Below, in pieces: positions 28,786-36,092 of a DNA stretch of 64,000 nucleotides. The DNA lies in contig JAUWQD010000008.1 of NCBI GenBank assembly GCA_030611265.1, positions 1 through 64,000 of the forward strand, written 5' to 3'. The notes below the pieces were generated by a model. That model saw nothing but the letters and a program-made list of their open reading frames with translations. It did no database searches and was not told the DNA's origin. The translations under genes were made by a program, and so were the position numbers. The stretch's first letter is position 1. The number at the start of each line of letters is the position of its first letter. Source of the DNA: Methanosarcinaceae archaeon. Lineage in GTDB: Archaea; Halobacteriota; Methanosarcinia; Methanosarcinales; Methanosarcinaceae.

Positions 28786-28929
28786 GTGGTTCATATCGCG
28801 ATTTACAAAAACCGCAACGTCTCACTCGACGTCGCGATGATATTCCTGTACCGACTTGATGCCGATACGACCTTCTACTGTGATTATTGTCACACGTATC
28901 CTTACAAGAACAAGGAATCCTTCCACTGA
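28786..28929 (+). CDS. Possible 47-residue protein overlapping the Cgi121 start
   Basis: A GTG-initiated frame reads VVHIAIYKNRNVSLDVAMIF, a helix and a CxxC segment (FYCDYCHTY), and ends FH. Its TGA overlaps the Cgi121 ATG (TGATG), the usual sign of translational coupling. A TAA lies directly before the GTG, so it may be the surviving end of a longer, lost gene. No family recognised. Upstream 28533-28785 shows no other gene. Confidence 0.35.
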   Translation: MVHIAIYKNRNVSLDVAMIFLYRLDADTTFYCDYCHTYPYKNKESFH

Positions 28930-29486
28930 TGAGTACAACCGACATCCTTATTCGATCACATTCTAATCTGCATGACATGGATACAAGGATTGTAAGTGGA
29001 TTGGTTCACATCGAAGACCTGCGTGAGTTTTTAAAGACATTGAACAAAATATCATCTGCAAACAATGTCACAATCCAAGCACTGGATGCTGACAAAATCG
29101 CAGGTGAACGACACATACGTTTTGCTGTCAAAAAAGCGGCTGATGCGATGGAAGCACACACGAACGTGGCAAATGACCTTGGTGTTGAGATCATGCGCTA
29201 CGCAGCAGGTGAGCGACAGATCGAGAAAGCATTTTCTATGGGGTTACATAATGGTGAAAACAGAGCGGTTTTTGTGTTAGATGGTGAAGAACAGTCACTT
29301 TTATTGGCATCCAATGCTCTTTTAGATCTTATTGATGAAAAACCGCTACTCGATTATTCTTCATCCAAGCGGGAATCGATCATTTCACAATTCAACATCA
29401 CGGAATCCGAAATAGAGGCTGTGGGCGAGGATAAGATTCCTGAGCTTGTTATCGAGCGTGTGGCTCTTGTTGATGTGTTGAAATGA
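28929..29486 (+). CDS. cgi121: KEOPS complex subunit Cgi121
   Basis: 185 residues. HIRFAVKKAADAMEAHTNVA, GVEIMRYAAGERQIEKAFSM, GLHNGENRAVFVLDG are characteristic of Cgi121/TPRKB, which binds tRNA CCA ends and activates Bud32 in the KEOPS complex that installs t6A at tRNA A37. The other KEOPS genes are not in the window. The ATG at 28929 overlaps the stop of a short upstream frame. The methylthiotransferase that acts on t6A is 1.2 kb downstream. Confidence 0.85.
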   Translation: MSTTDILIRSHSNLHDMDTRIVSGLVHIEDLREFLKTLNKISSANNVTIQALDADKIAGERHIRFAVKKAADAMEAHTNVANDLGVEIMRYAAGERQIEKAFSMGLHNGENRAVFVLDGEEQSLLLASNALLDLIDEKPLLDYSSSKRESIISQFNITESEIEAVGEDKIPELVIERVALVDVLK

Positions 29487-29564
29487 TATGAAAATGATTG
29501 GGTATGGAAATGATTAATACATTTGCGACCCATTGAATTGGTTACGAGAAAAGAGATGATTATT

Positions 29565-30656
29565 ATGACTCACCCAAAAACTGCTGAAAACATGATGAAC
29601 GGTGCCGGACCTATTGAACAGGCATTGCTTCCTAGATTGGTACACATAACAGAAGCTGCTGCAATTGCTGCAGCATACCAGATGGGGCGTGGGGACAAGA
29701 TGTTTGCAGACCATGTCGCTGTTGAGGCTATGCGCAGGATGCTTAACAATCTTGATATGAGAGGCGTCATCAAAATCGGGGAAGGCGAGCGTGATGAAGC
29801 TCCTATGCTCTATATTGGAGAAGAGGTAGGAACCGGAAAGGGTGACATTGTGGTGGATATTGCAGTAGACCCGCTGGAAGGTACGAATCTTACGGCTGAC
29901 GGAGTCCCGGGATCAATTGCAGTCATGGCGATGGCAGAACCTGGCGGGCTTTTCCATGGTCCTGATGTCTATATGGACAAGATCGTTGTGGGCGGTGATG
30001 TGGTTCGTTATGAGAAAGAACATCCTGATGAGCGTATCGATCTTGATGCTCCTGTTGCTCATAATCTGGAAATTGTGGCAAAGGCACTTAACAGGAATAT
30101 CGATGAATTGGTAGTTGTCATTCTTGATCGGGAGCGGCACAAAAAAAGAATCGAAGAAATTCGTGCATCGGGTGCACGGGTTAGATTGGTCTCGGATGGG
30201 GACCTGATGCCGGGAATTGCAACTGCAATACGAGGGTCTGGTACACATGTTGTCATGGGTGCTGGCGGTTCGGGCGAGGCCGTGTTGACGGCAGCCGCAA
30301 TGAAGGTACTTGGCGGAAAGATACTTGCAAGACTTGTGCTCCCGAATGTGGCAAATGGCGAATCTGAAGAGAAGATAGCAGAAGAGAAAAAAGAGAAGAT
30401 GCCAAGGCTGGCTACAATGGGTATTACTGAAGACAGTATCAATGATGTGATGGATACCAACAAACTTGTGCCCGGCAATGATGTGATATTCGCAGCAACT
30501 GGAATTACCCCGGGTCAGTTATTAAGAGAAGTTAATCTCTTTGGCGGCGGAGATGCGAGGGTTCACAGTGTATCCATGGGCAGTTCGGGTGTTGTGAAAT
30601 TCACAGATACCTTATACGTGAGCAATAAGGAAGAAACACCGATTCGCTTTATGTGA
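29565..30656 (+). CDS. glpX: Fructose-1,6-bisphosphatase class II (GlpX-type)
   Basis: 363 residues. GVIKIGEGERDEAPMLYIGE, VVDIAVDPLEGTNLTADG and GSGGSGEAVLTAAAMK-like stretches are the metal and phosphate sites of GlpX-type FBPases. It hydrolyses fructose-1,6-bisphosphate in gluconeogenesis. Many archaea use the bifunctional FBP aldolase/phosphatase instead, so a GlpX in this setting may reflect ancient transfer from bacteria; that is inference. The start is the ATG at 29565 after GAGATGATT; an in-frame TTG 14 codons upstream is less likely. Confidence 0.9.
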   Translation: MTHPKTAENMMNGAGPIEQALLPRLVHITEAAAIAAAYQMGRGDKMFADHVAVEAMRRMLNNLDMRGVIKIGEGERDEAPMLYIGEEVGTGKGDIVVDIAVDPLEGTNLTADGVPGSIAVMAMAEPGGLFHGPDVYMDKIVVGGDVVRYEKEHPDERIDLDAPVAHNLEIVAKALNRNIDELVVVILDRERHKKRIEEIRASGARVRLVSDGDLMPGIATAIRGSGTHVVMGAGGSGEAVLTAAAMKVLGGKILARLVLPNVANGESEEKIAEEKKEKMPRLATMGITEDSINDVMDTNKLVPGNDVIFAATGITPGQLLREVNLFGGGDARVHSVSMGSSGVVKFTDTLYVSNKEETPIRFM

Positions 30657-30703
30657 GATTGCAATTATGATTGCAATCGCATAATTGTTTTTATTTTAAT
30701 TTT

Positions 30704-32005
30704 ATGAAAGTACACGTTGCTACATATGGCTGTTCAGCCAATCAAGCCTCAGCGGAGATCATGATTGAGTCCATCAAGCAGATGGGTCATGAGCTGGTTG
30801 GTGAAAAGGATGCTGAAGTTGTTGTTTTGAATTCCTGTACTGTGAAATACACGACCGAGCAGAAGATCCTTCATAAGATTCGGGAGAACGGTAAAAAAGG
30901 GGTTGAGGTTGTTGTTGCCGGCTGTATGCCACAGGTTCAGTTAGACGATATCCTGAAAAACAACCCCAGAGCACATATACTTGGTGTCAATTCGATATCA
31001 AGGGTGGGTGATGTGTTGGATGGCATCGAAAAATCCTGTGTGAGTGGTGACTTGATGGCGGGTGAACGGATTGAGATATTCTCATCTGAGCCGGAAGGAT
31101 TTTTGAACACCGGGAGGGCTCGGTTCAATCCAAATATCCATATCTGCCAGATTTCACAAGGTTGCAATTACAAGTGTGCTTACTGTATCGTGAAACTTGC
31201 ACGCGGTCGCCTGAGGTCATTTGACCCTAAAGAAATAGTTCGTGACATCGAAACTGCGGTCAATGAGGGATGTCGGGAGATATGGCTCACGTCACAGGAT
31301 AATGGACAATATGGTATGGATATTGGCATACGGCTGCCGGAACTTTTGAAAATGGTAACTGCCATTCCGGGAGATTTCAAGGTTCGTGTCGGTATGATGA
31401 ATCCATTTTCAGTGATGCCGATCCTTGATGACTTTGTGGATGCGTTTGATAACGACAAGATATACAAATTTGTGCATCTTCCAATCCAGTCGGCATCAGA
31501 TGATGTATTAAAGTGCATGAACCGCTTTCATTCGATAAAGGATGTTGACGATATTATCACGGGATTCAGGAGTAAGTTCTATGACCTTACGCTGTTTACC
31601 GATATCATTGTAGGTTTCCCCGGGGAGAAGGATGAGGATTTTGAAAGAACAGTTGAATGGGTTAAAAAATACAAGCCCGACAAGGTCAACACATCTCGTT
31701 ATACCCCTCGCCCGCATACGAAAGCATGGGGATATCGCAATATTGATTCAAGGATTGTTGTAAACCGTTCCAATGAATTGCACCGCGTGTGTGAGGAGAT
31801 CAAACTCGATGCAAAAAAGCGCATGATCGGATGGAAGGGTGCGGTCTTTGTTTCGAAAAAGGCTAAATTTGAGGGCTTTATGGCACGAACGGATTCGTAT
31901 AAACCGGTGGTCATAAAGGATAATACACTCTCACCCGGGCAGATGTGTGAAGTTGAAATAACTGATGCAACCGCGGGTTATTTTTTGGGGCAGAGTGTTG
32001 GATAG
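30704..32005 (+). CDS. tRNA t6A37 methylthiotransferase (MtaB/CDKAL1-like radical SAM enzyme)
   Basis: 433 residues. An N-terminal UPF0004 domain (HVATYGCSANQASAEIM, VLNSCTVKYTTEQK, VAGCMPQ) with three Cys for one [4Fe-4S] cluster is followed by a radical SAM domain (GCNYKCAYCIVKLARG, LHLPIQSASDDVLKCMNR) and a C-terminal TRAM domain (VFVSKKAKFEGFMARTD ... QMCEVEI). It makes ms2t6A from t6A, so Cgi121 just upstream belongs to the preceding step. The first ATG of the frame lies 33 bases upstream; the ATG at 30704 (MKVHVATYGC) fits the family. Confidence 0.9.
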   Translation: MKVHVATYGCSANQASAEIMIESIKQMGHELVGEKDAEVVVLNSCTVKYTTEQKILHKIRENGKKGVEVVVAGCMPQVQLDDILKNNPRAHILGVNSISRVGDVLDGIEKSCVSGDLMAGERIEIFSSEPEGFLNTGRARFNPNIHICQISQGCNYKCAYCIVKLARGRLRSFDPKEIVRDIETAVNEGCREIWLTSQDNGQYGMDIGIRLPELLKMVTAIPGDFKVRVGMMNPFSVMPILDDFVDAFDNDKIYKFVHLPIQSASDDVLKCMNRFHSIKDVDDIITGFRSKFYDLTLFTDIIVGFPGEKDEDFERTVEWVKKYKPDKVNTSRYTPRPHTKAWGYRNIDSRIVVNRSNELHRVCEEIKLDAKKRMIGWKGAVFVSKKAKFEGFMARTDSYKPVVIKDNTLSPGQMCEVEITDATAGYFLGQSVG

Positions 32006-32098
32006 TATTGATTTTGTAGTAGTTTAGCTGGTCGGGTGTGTGGAGACATTTTCACATTGTGTATTTTTGCAATATGTCACAAAGCTAATATATTTATG

Positions 32099-32117
32099 CT
32101 ATACACTTAATGTATAG
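32099..32117 (+). promoter_or_regulatory. Palindromic operator-like site at the transcription start of the 131-aa protein gene
   Basis: CTATACA-CTTAA-TGTATAG is a perfect 7-5-7 palindrome ending two bases before the ATG. TATA-like AATATATTTATG lies just upstream. The same region before the paralogue at 32735 (TTACAC..TGTATAAC) keeps the right arm. A repressor at this site would block a leaderless transcript. Confidence 0.45.
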
Positions 32118-32119
32118 TT

Positions 32120-32515
32120 ATGTCTTCACAAAAATATAATCTTATTTATGTACTTTTGATAGTTGTAACAATATTTGCAGTAGCAGTAGTTGATGCAAAT
32201 AATTATTCCAACAATGAACAATCAATTTCGGAATCAAAACCGGTTGATTATCAAACCCCGGCGCCATGTGGTCAGTCGTCAGGAGGTTGTCCGGTCAGCT
32301 CTGACAATACTGGAGGTTGCTGTGCTACCGGTGATGCAGGGTCATCACTTGATGCTGTAGAAAATGCAGCACTTGCATATTATGTAGATACATATGGCGA
32401 TTCCGACGTTTCCATCAAGGTCAATGATTATGGCTGCCATCAGGAGATAGAAGTCATAAAGGACGGCAATGTCATAATGATGTTGGGATATAACGGTGAA
32501 GTCTACGAATTATAG
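32120..32515 (+). CDS. Small secreted/anchored protein, Cys-rich insert (paralogue 1)
   Basis: 131 residues. An N-terminal signal anchor (LIYVLLIVVTIFAVAVVDA) is followed by a Cys-rich linker (PCGQSSGGCPV ... GGCCATG) and a C-terminal ~60-residue domain (ALAYYVDTYGDSDVSIKV, GCHQEIEVIKDG) of unknown function. The downstream paralogue lacks the linker. The Cys cluster could bind metal or form disulfides outside the cell. Confidence 0.7.
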   Translation: MSSQKYNLIYVLLIVVTIFAVAVVDANNYSNNEQSISESKPVDYQTPAPCGQSSGGCPVSSDNTGGCCATGDAGSSLDAVENAALAYYVDTYGDSDVSIKVNDYGCHQEIEVIKDGNVIMMLGYNGEVYEL

Positions 32516-32600
32516 TAATATTTGTATAAACGTTCACAGAGGGAATGTTCATTCCACTTCCCTCTTCTTTTTTACTTTGCTAACCACTTTTCGAAGGCAT
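32516..32600. repeat. Duplicated 3' flank, including a vestige of the CLC gene end
   Basis: TATTTGTATAAACGTTCAC and TTCCACTTCCCTCTTCTTTT recur at 33014-33085 in the same order. In the second copy the latter part encodes the C-terminus of the CLC channel on the minus strand; here the matching sequence has no gene behind it. So the duplication that made the two small genes included the end of the CLC gene. The remaining gap to 32734 holds the paralogue's promoter. Confidence 0.75.
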
Positions 32601-32734
32601 ACATTTGATGACGTACCCGGGGGAATGTTAGTATGGGGCTGTATAATTTTATTGGCACAAATGTTAGATTGACGCCATCGTTTTGTTTCGTCATTGAAGA
32701 CAATTTATTTATATTACACGCTTAATGTATAACT

Positions 32735-33013
32735 ATGTCATCTAGAAAAATGAATGTCGTATTTGTACTTTTGATAATTGTGGCTATATTTGCAGTCGTA
32801 ATCATTGATGCAAATAGATATTCTGACACCGAACCATCACTTGATGATTTAAAAAAAGAGGCGCTTGCATATTATGTGGACAAATATGGTGACTCCGACG
32901 TTACCATAAATGCCATTGATTATGACTGCCATGTGGAGCTGGAAGTTATAAAAGATGGCAATGTCGTAATGACATTGGAATACTCGAATGGTGAGTTATT
33001 CGAAGTATTGTGA
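32735..33013 (+). CDS. Small secreted/anchored protein (paralogue 2)
   Basis: 92 residues; the N-terminal anchor VVFVLLIIVAIFAVVIIDA is followed directly by the conserved domain (EALAYYVDKYGDSDVTINAI, DCHVELEVIKDGNVVMTLEY). About two thirds of residues match paralogue 1 outside its Cys-rich linker. It converges on the CLC gene with a 30-bp gap. Function unknown. Confidence 0.7.
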   Translation: MSSRKMNVVFVLLIIVAIFAVVIIDANRYSDTEPSLDDLKKEALAYYVDKYGDSDVTINAIDYDCHVELEVIKDGNVVMTLEYSNGELFEVL

Positions 33014-33043
33014 TATTTGTATAAACGTTCACGTAGGGAACTA

Positions 33044-34783
33044 TTATTCCACTTCCCTCTTCTTTTGAACTTTACTAACCACTTTCTTGTTGTAAGAATT
33101 GACAACATCACTGCGGGTTATCATTCCCAGAAGTTCGGTATCATCAAATCTTGATACAACAGGCAATCGTCCTATATCCTGCATTGCAAGCCGTTCAAGT
33201 ACCGTGTTAAGCGATTCGTCGGGATATGCCACTATCAGATCATGACTTGCGATGTCCCCGATCATTTTGTCAAGTTCGCCGTATTTGACCTTTTCCCGAA
33301 CATCTTCAAGTGTTACGATACCACACAGTTTGCCTTTTTGGTCAAGAACAGGAAATCCTGCATGACGGCTTGATTGCATCAGGGATACAAGAGTACCTAC
33401 ATTCTTGTTATCGGAGACCGTCTGAACGTGCTGTTTCATGGCATCCCGTACAAGCATTGACTCCATAACATCGACCTCATGTCCTTTCCGGATCGTAAAA
33501 CCACGACGGCGCAGACCTTCTGTGAACAGTGATTCGGAATGGAGCGAACTGGATGTCACGTTACTGACCACACATGCGAACATGAGTGGCAGCATGAGAT
33601 TGTAATCCATTGTCAACTCAAACAGGATCAGCATTGCAGTCAAAGGTGCGCGTGCAGTTCCGGCAAGTACGGCACCCATGCCGACAAGTGCATACGCACC
33701 CGGTTGGGCGGTTATAGCAGGAAATGCAGCGTGAACCACTGTGCCGAATGCACCGCCAAGCATTGCGCCCGAAAAGAGGGCGGGTACAATTGAACCGCCT
33801 GCGCCCCCAGATCCCACTGTCAGTGAAAATGCTATTATTTTGAGAAAAATAAGTATTACCAGAATATCCAGTGCCAACTTGTTTGCCAGTGCATCCGTGA
33901 TAATATCATATCCCACTCCGAATATCTGTGGATAAAAAAATCCGATGAGGCCGACACCAAGCCCACCAATTGCGGGTTTAAACATTGGATGAATTGGAAT
34001 CTTTTCGAAACCATCATGAAACAAGTACATCGATCGGATGAGCAATGCCGAGACAATTCCTGCCAGCAGTCCTAATATGAGATACAACACTGATTCGAAT
34101 AATGGATTGACAAGACCGTAATAGGACACTTGTATGTGCCTGACCCCGAATACAAGGTTTGCTACAATGGTGCCAAAAACGGCAGATATGACGATCGGTA
34201 TGAATGTTTTTGTTTCCAGTTCACCAAAGATGACCTCCACCACGAAAACAACACCCGCAAGAGGTGCATTGAACGCCGCTGCAATTCCGGCAGATGCACC
34301 GCATCCAAGCATGATCCTCAAACGGTTGCCTGATATGTTAAAGATCTGTGCAATCAGGGAACCGATACCTGCACCGGCAAGTATTCCAGGCGCTTCTTTA
34401 CCGGCAGAACCGCCTGAACCGATTGTAATTACGGAAGCCAGTACTTCCAAAAATGCATTTTTCGTTCGCAGTTTGCCGGCATGCAGGGTAGATGCCTCGA
34501 TAACCTCTTCAATATCGCAGCGTCTTGCTTTTACAAATGAATGGGCAAGTATTCCTACAAGTAGCCCGCCAATTGCAGGAATAAAAATGACATAATAATT
34601 AGGTGAGTCGGATATTGTTCCAAAGAACAGTTTGTTGCTTTGAAGTATCAACCGATCGTACAATACAATTGCAAGACCGGTGAGTATCCCAATCAGTACC
34701 GCAAGGGAATTGGATATGGTGGATTCAGTGAGTATTCTATTTTTAATGTTATATGTTCGATTGTTTACGATTTTTCCCTGCAA
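33044..34783 (-). CDS. CLC-family chloride channel/transporter with CBS pair
   Basis: 579 residues. About 10-12 membrane helices with selectivity-filter motifs GSGGSAGKEAPGI (the normal form is GSGGSxGREGP; the gating Glu is kept), GGAGGSIVPALFSG and the conserved central Tyr region. Two C-terminal CBS domains (about 440-570: LVRDAMKQHVQTVSDNKN; GDIASHDLIVAYPDESLN) likely sense adenine nucleotides. CLCs with this Glu are usually Cl-/H+ exchangers, so exchange rather than a passive channel is favoured by inference. Confidence 0.9.
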   Translation of the reverse strand: MQGKIVNNRTYNIKNRILTESTISNSLAVLIGILTGLAIVLYDRLILQSNKLFFGTISDSPNYYVIFIPAIGGLLVGILAHSFVKARRCDIEEVIEASTLHAGKLRTKNAFLEVLASVITIGSGGSAGKEAPGILAGAGIGSLIAQIFNISGNRLRIMLGCGASAGIAAAFNAPLAGVVFVVEVIFGELETKTFIPIVISAVFGTIVANLVFGVRHIQVSYYGLVNPLFESVLYLILGLLAGIVSALLIRSMYLFHDGFEKIPIHPMFKPAIGGLGVGLIGFFYPQIFGVGYDIITDALANKLALDILVILIFLKIIAFSLTVGSGGAGGSIVPALFSGAMLGGAFGTVVHAAFPAITAQPGAYALVGMGAVLAGTARAPLTAMLILFELTMDYNLMLPLMFACVVSNVTSSSLHSESLFTEGLRRRGFTIRKGHEVDVMESMLVRDAMKQHVQTVSDNKNVGTLVSLMQSSRHAGFPVLDQKGKLCGIVTLEDVREKVKYGELDKMIGDIASHDLIVAYPDESLNTVLERLAMQDIGRLPVVSRFDDTELLGMITRSDVVNSYNKKVVSKVQKKREVE

Positions 34784-35261
34784 ATATGGTCATCTCGGGG
34801 TCATCTAAGGTCACTTAGAGTAATCTCTGCTCAAAAATAATTTAAGGAAAATAACGATACATTATAGATATAACTTTTGAAACAAAGGTGTGTTAGAAAG
34901 TTTATGGGTGGTGCGGCAACAGGTGCAAAAATAGTGAAATAGCTTGCTTTGTCATAGGATGTACTGTAGTACTTATCCTGAATAAGGAACAATAATCATA
35001 AACAATCGTTATAAATAACAGTTACATTTATATATTACTACATCATGTCGTTAAATGGCAAGCGGTTCAGATTAACAATAATCTGTGAGTCAAGCTGGTG
35101 GTGCGGCATGATTTTGCTGATTACGATTGGGTGATAAGGTCGTAGTAAAGCTATATGCTTGTTGGGGGTTATTACGGGGACACATATGATTTATGTGTCC
35201 GCCTTCCATTTATTTTTTCATCATACATAAAAAAGATTGGGCACACCGCCCACATCCAATT
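34784..35261. other. Gene-free stretch with a possible small transcript
   Basis: No convincing gene. TGGTGGTGCGGCA occurs at about 34907 and 35095. A TATA-like TATATATTACT at about 35025 precedes a segment with a small hairpin (CAGATTAACAATAATCTG) and TGATAAGG. It could give a small RNA, but no family was recognised. The CLC promoter lies near 34830-34870. Confidence 0.25.
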
Positions 35262-35822
35262 TCATTTTCTCATCTCAAGAACATCGCAAACATTCTCGAT
35301 CGTATCCTTTACCGTGATCATACCTTCTTCATCATCAGCCGCAGGTTTTTTCACGATCCCTCCAAAGTGTCCGCCATCGCCTGTAATGACCATGCCGTGT
35401 ATGTGCATCCAGTCCTGAACAACCTGTATCGTCTTTTCCTGACCGCCGTTTCTGGAACCGCCAACAGCCATTGCCGCACCCAACTTGTGCTTGAGTTGGA
35501 ATCCCTGACGTCTCAGGAGTACGCTTCTGTCAAACAATGCCTTTACCTGTGCAGTGACACTTCCAAAATAGACCGGTGTTGCCACGATGATCGCATCGGC
35601 ATCGGTCAATTTAGAATACACCTCTTCCATATCATCATTGATCGAGCATTTCTCACCACGACCGCATGCACCGCATGCCGTACACGGTGCGATCTTTGCC
35701 GATGACAAAAATACGCTGTCGGTCTCGAAACCTCTTGCTTTTGCAGCATTTAGCACAGTATCGATCAAATGTTCGTTATTCCCGCCTGCTGTGGGGCTTC
35801 CTGATATTCCTAAAATCTTCAT
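35262..35822 (-). CDS. Iron-sulfur flavoprotein / NADPH-dependent FMN reductase family
   Basis: 186 residues. MKILGISGSPTAGGNNEHLI is the FMN-phosphate loop of the flavodoxin-like fold, PCTACGACGRGEKC the compact cysteine motif that binds a [4Fe-4S] cluster in methanogen Isf proteins, and ATPVYFGSVTAQVKALFDR the flavin-edge loop. Isf proteins accept electrons from ferredoxin or reduce O2/H2O2; here the partner is unknown. The start MKILGIS at 35822 is preferred over a codon six residues upstream. Confidence 0.87.
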   Translation of the reverse strand: MKILGISGSPTAGGNNEHLIDTVLNAAKARGFETDSVFLSSAKIAPCTACGACGRGEKCSINDDMEEVYSKLTDADAIIVATPVYFGSVTAQVKALFDRSVLLRRQGFQLKHKLGAAMAVGGSRNGGQEKTIQVVQDWMHIHGMVITGDGGHFGGIVKKPAADDEEGMITVKDTIENVCDVLEMRK

Positions 35823-35873
35823 AAAAATCACCGACCACAATATGGATTATATGGATATTAGTTTTTGGATAGA

Positions 35874-35966
35874 GAGGTGCTTTGCACCTCTCGTTAGGGA
35901 TGTATGTAATACATCCCGATGGGGAGGTGTTCTACACATCTTGATGGTGGAAGTATATAATACTTT
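35874..35966. repeat. Array of four 17-nt palindromes with covarying stems
   Basis: Units at 35874, 35899, 35924 and 35950: GAGGTGC-ttt-GCACCTC; GATGTAT-gta-ATACATC; GAGGTGT-tct-ACACATC; GAAGTAT-ata-ATACTTT. All are 7-3-7, spaced 25, 25 and 26 bp, with linkers close to CGATGGG. Stem bases change on both arms together. The array lies between the flavoprotein promoter and the acetyl-CoA synthetase gene. Confidence 0.8.
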
Positions 35967-36044
35967 TACGATGGGGAACTTGCAATTCTTAAATTTACGT
36001 ACCCTAAATTTATCTACAATTGCATCTTAATCTAATGTGAAAAG

Positions 36045-36076
36045 GGGATACAGTGAAAACGGGATACAGTGAAAAC
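36045..36076 (+). repeat. 16-bp direct repeat before the acetyl-CoA synthetase start
   Basis: GGGATACAGTGAAAAC occurs twice in tandem, preceded by a partial third unit (ATGTGAAAAG). It ends 17 bp upstream of the ATG at 36093, so it lies in the leader or at the promoter. Confidence 0.7.
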
Positions 36077-36092
36077 GGGGTAATCTATAATC

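Noticed and set aside
28745-28978. A 77-residue minus-strand protein
   Set aside because: It overlaps the Cgi121 start and has no protein-like composition; the plus-strand frame with a TGATG overlap is more likely.
34860-35160. A riboswitch or known structured RNA
   Set aside because: Some small hairpins and a repeated TGGTGGTGCGGCA are present, but no known consensus could be matched.
35874-35966. CRISPR array
   Set aside because: Units are individually palindromic and differ in sequence; there are no identical 25-37 bp repeats and no cas genes in the window.
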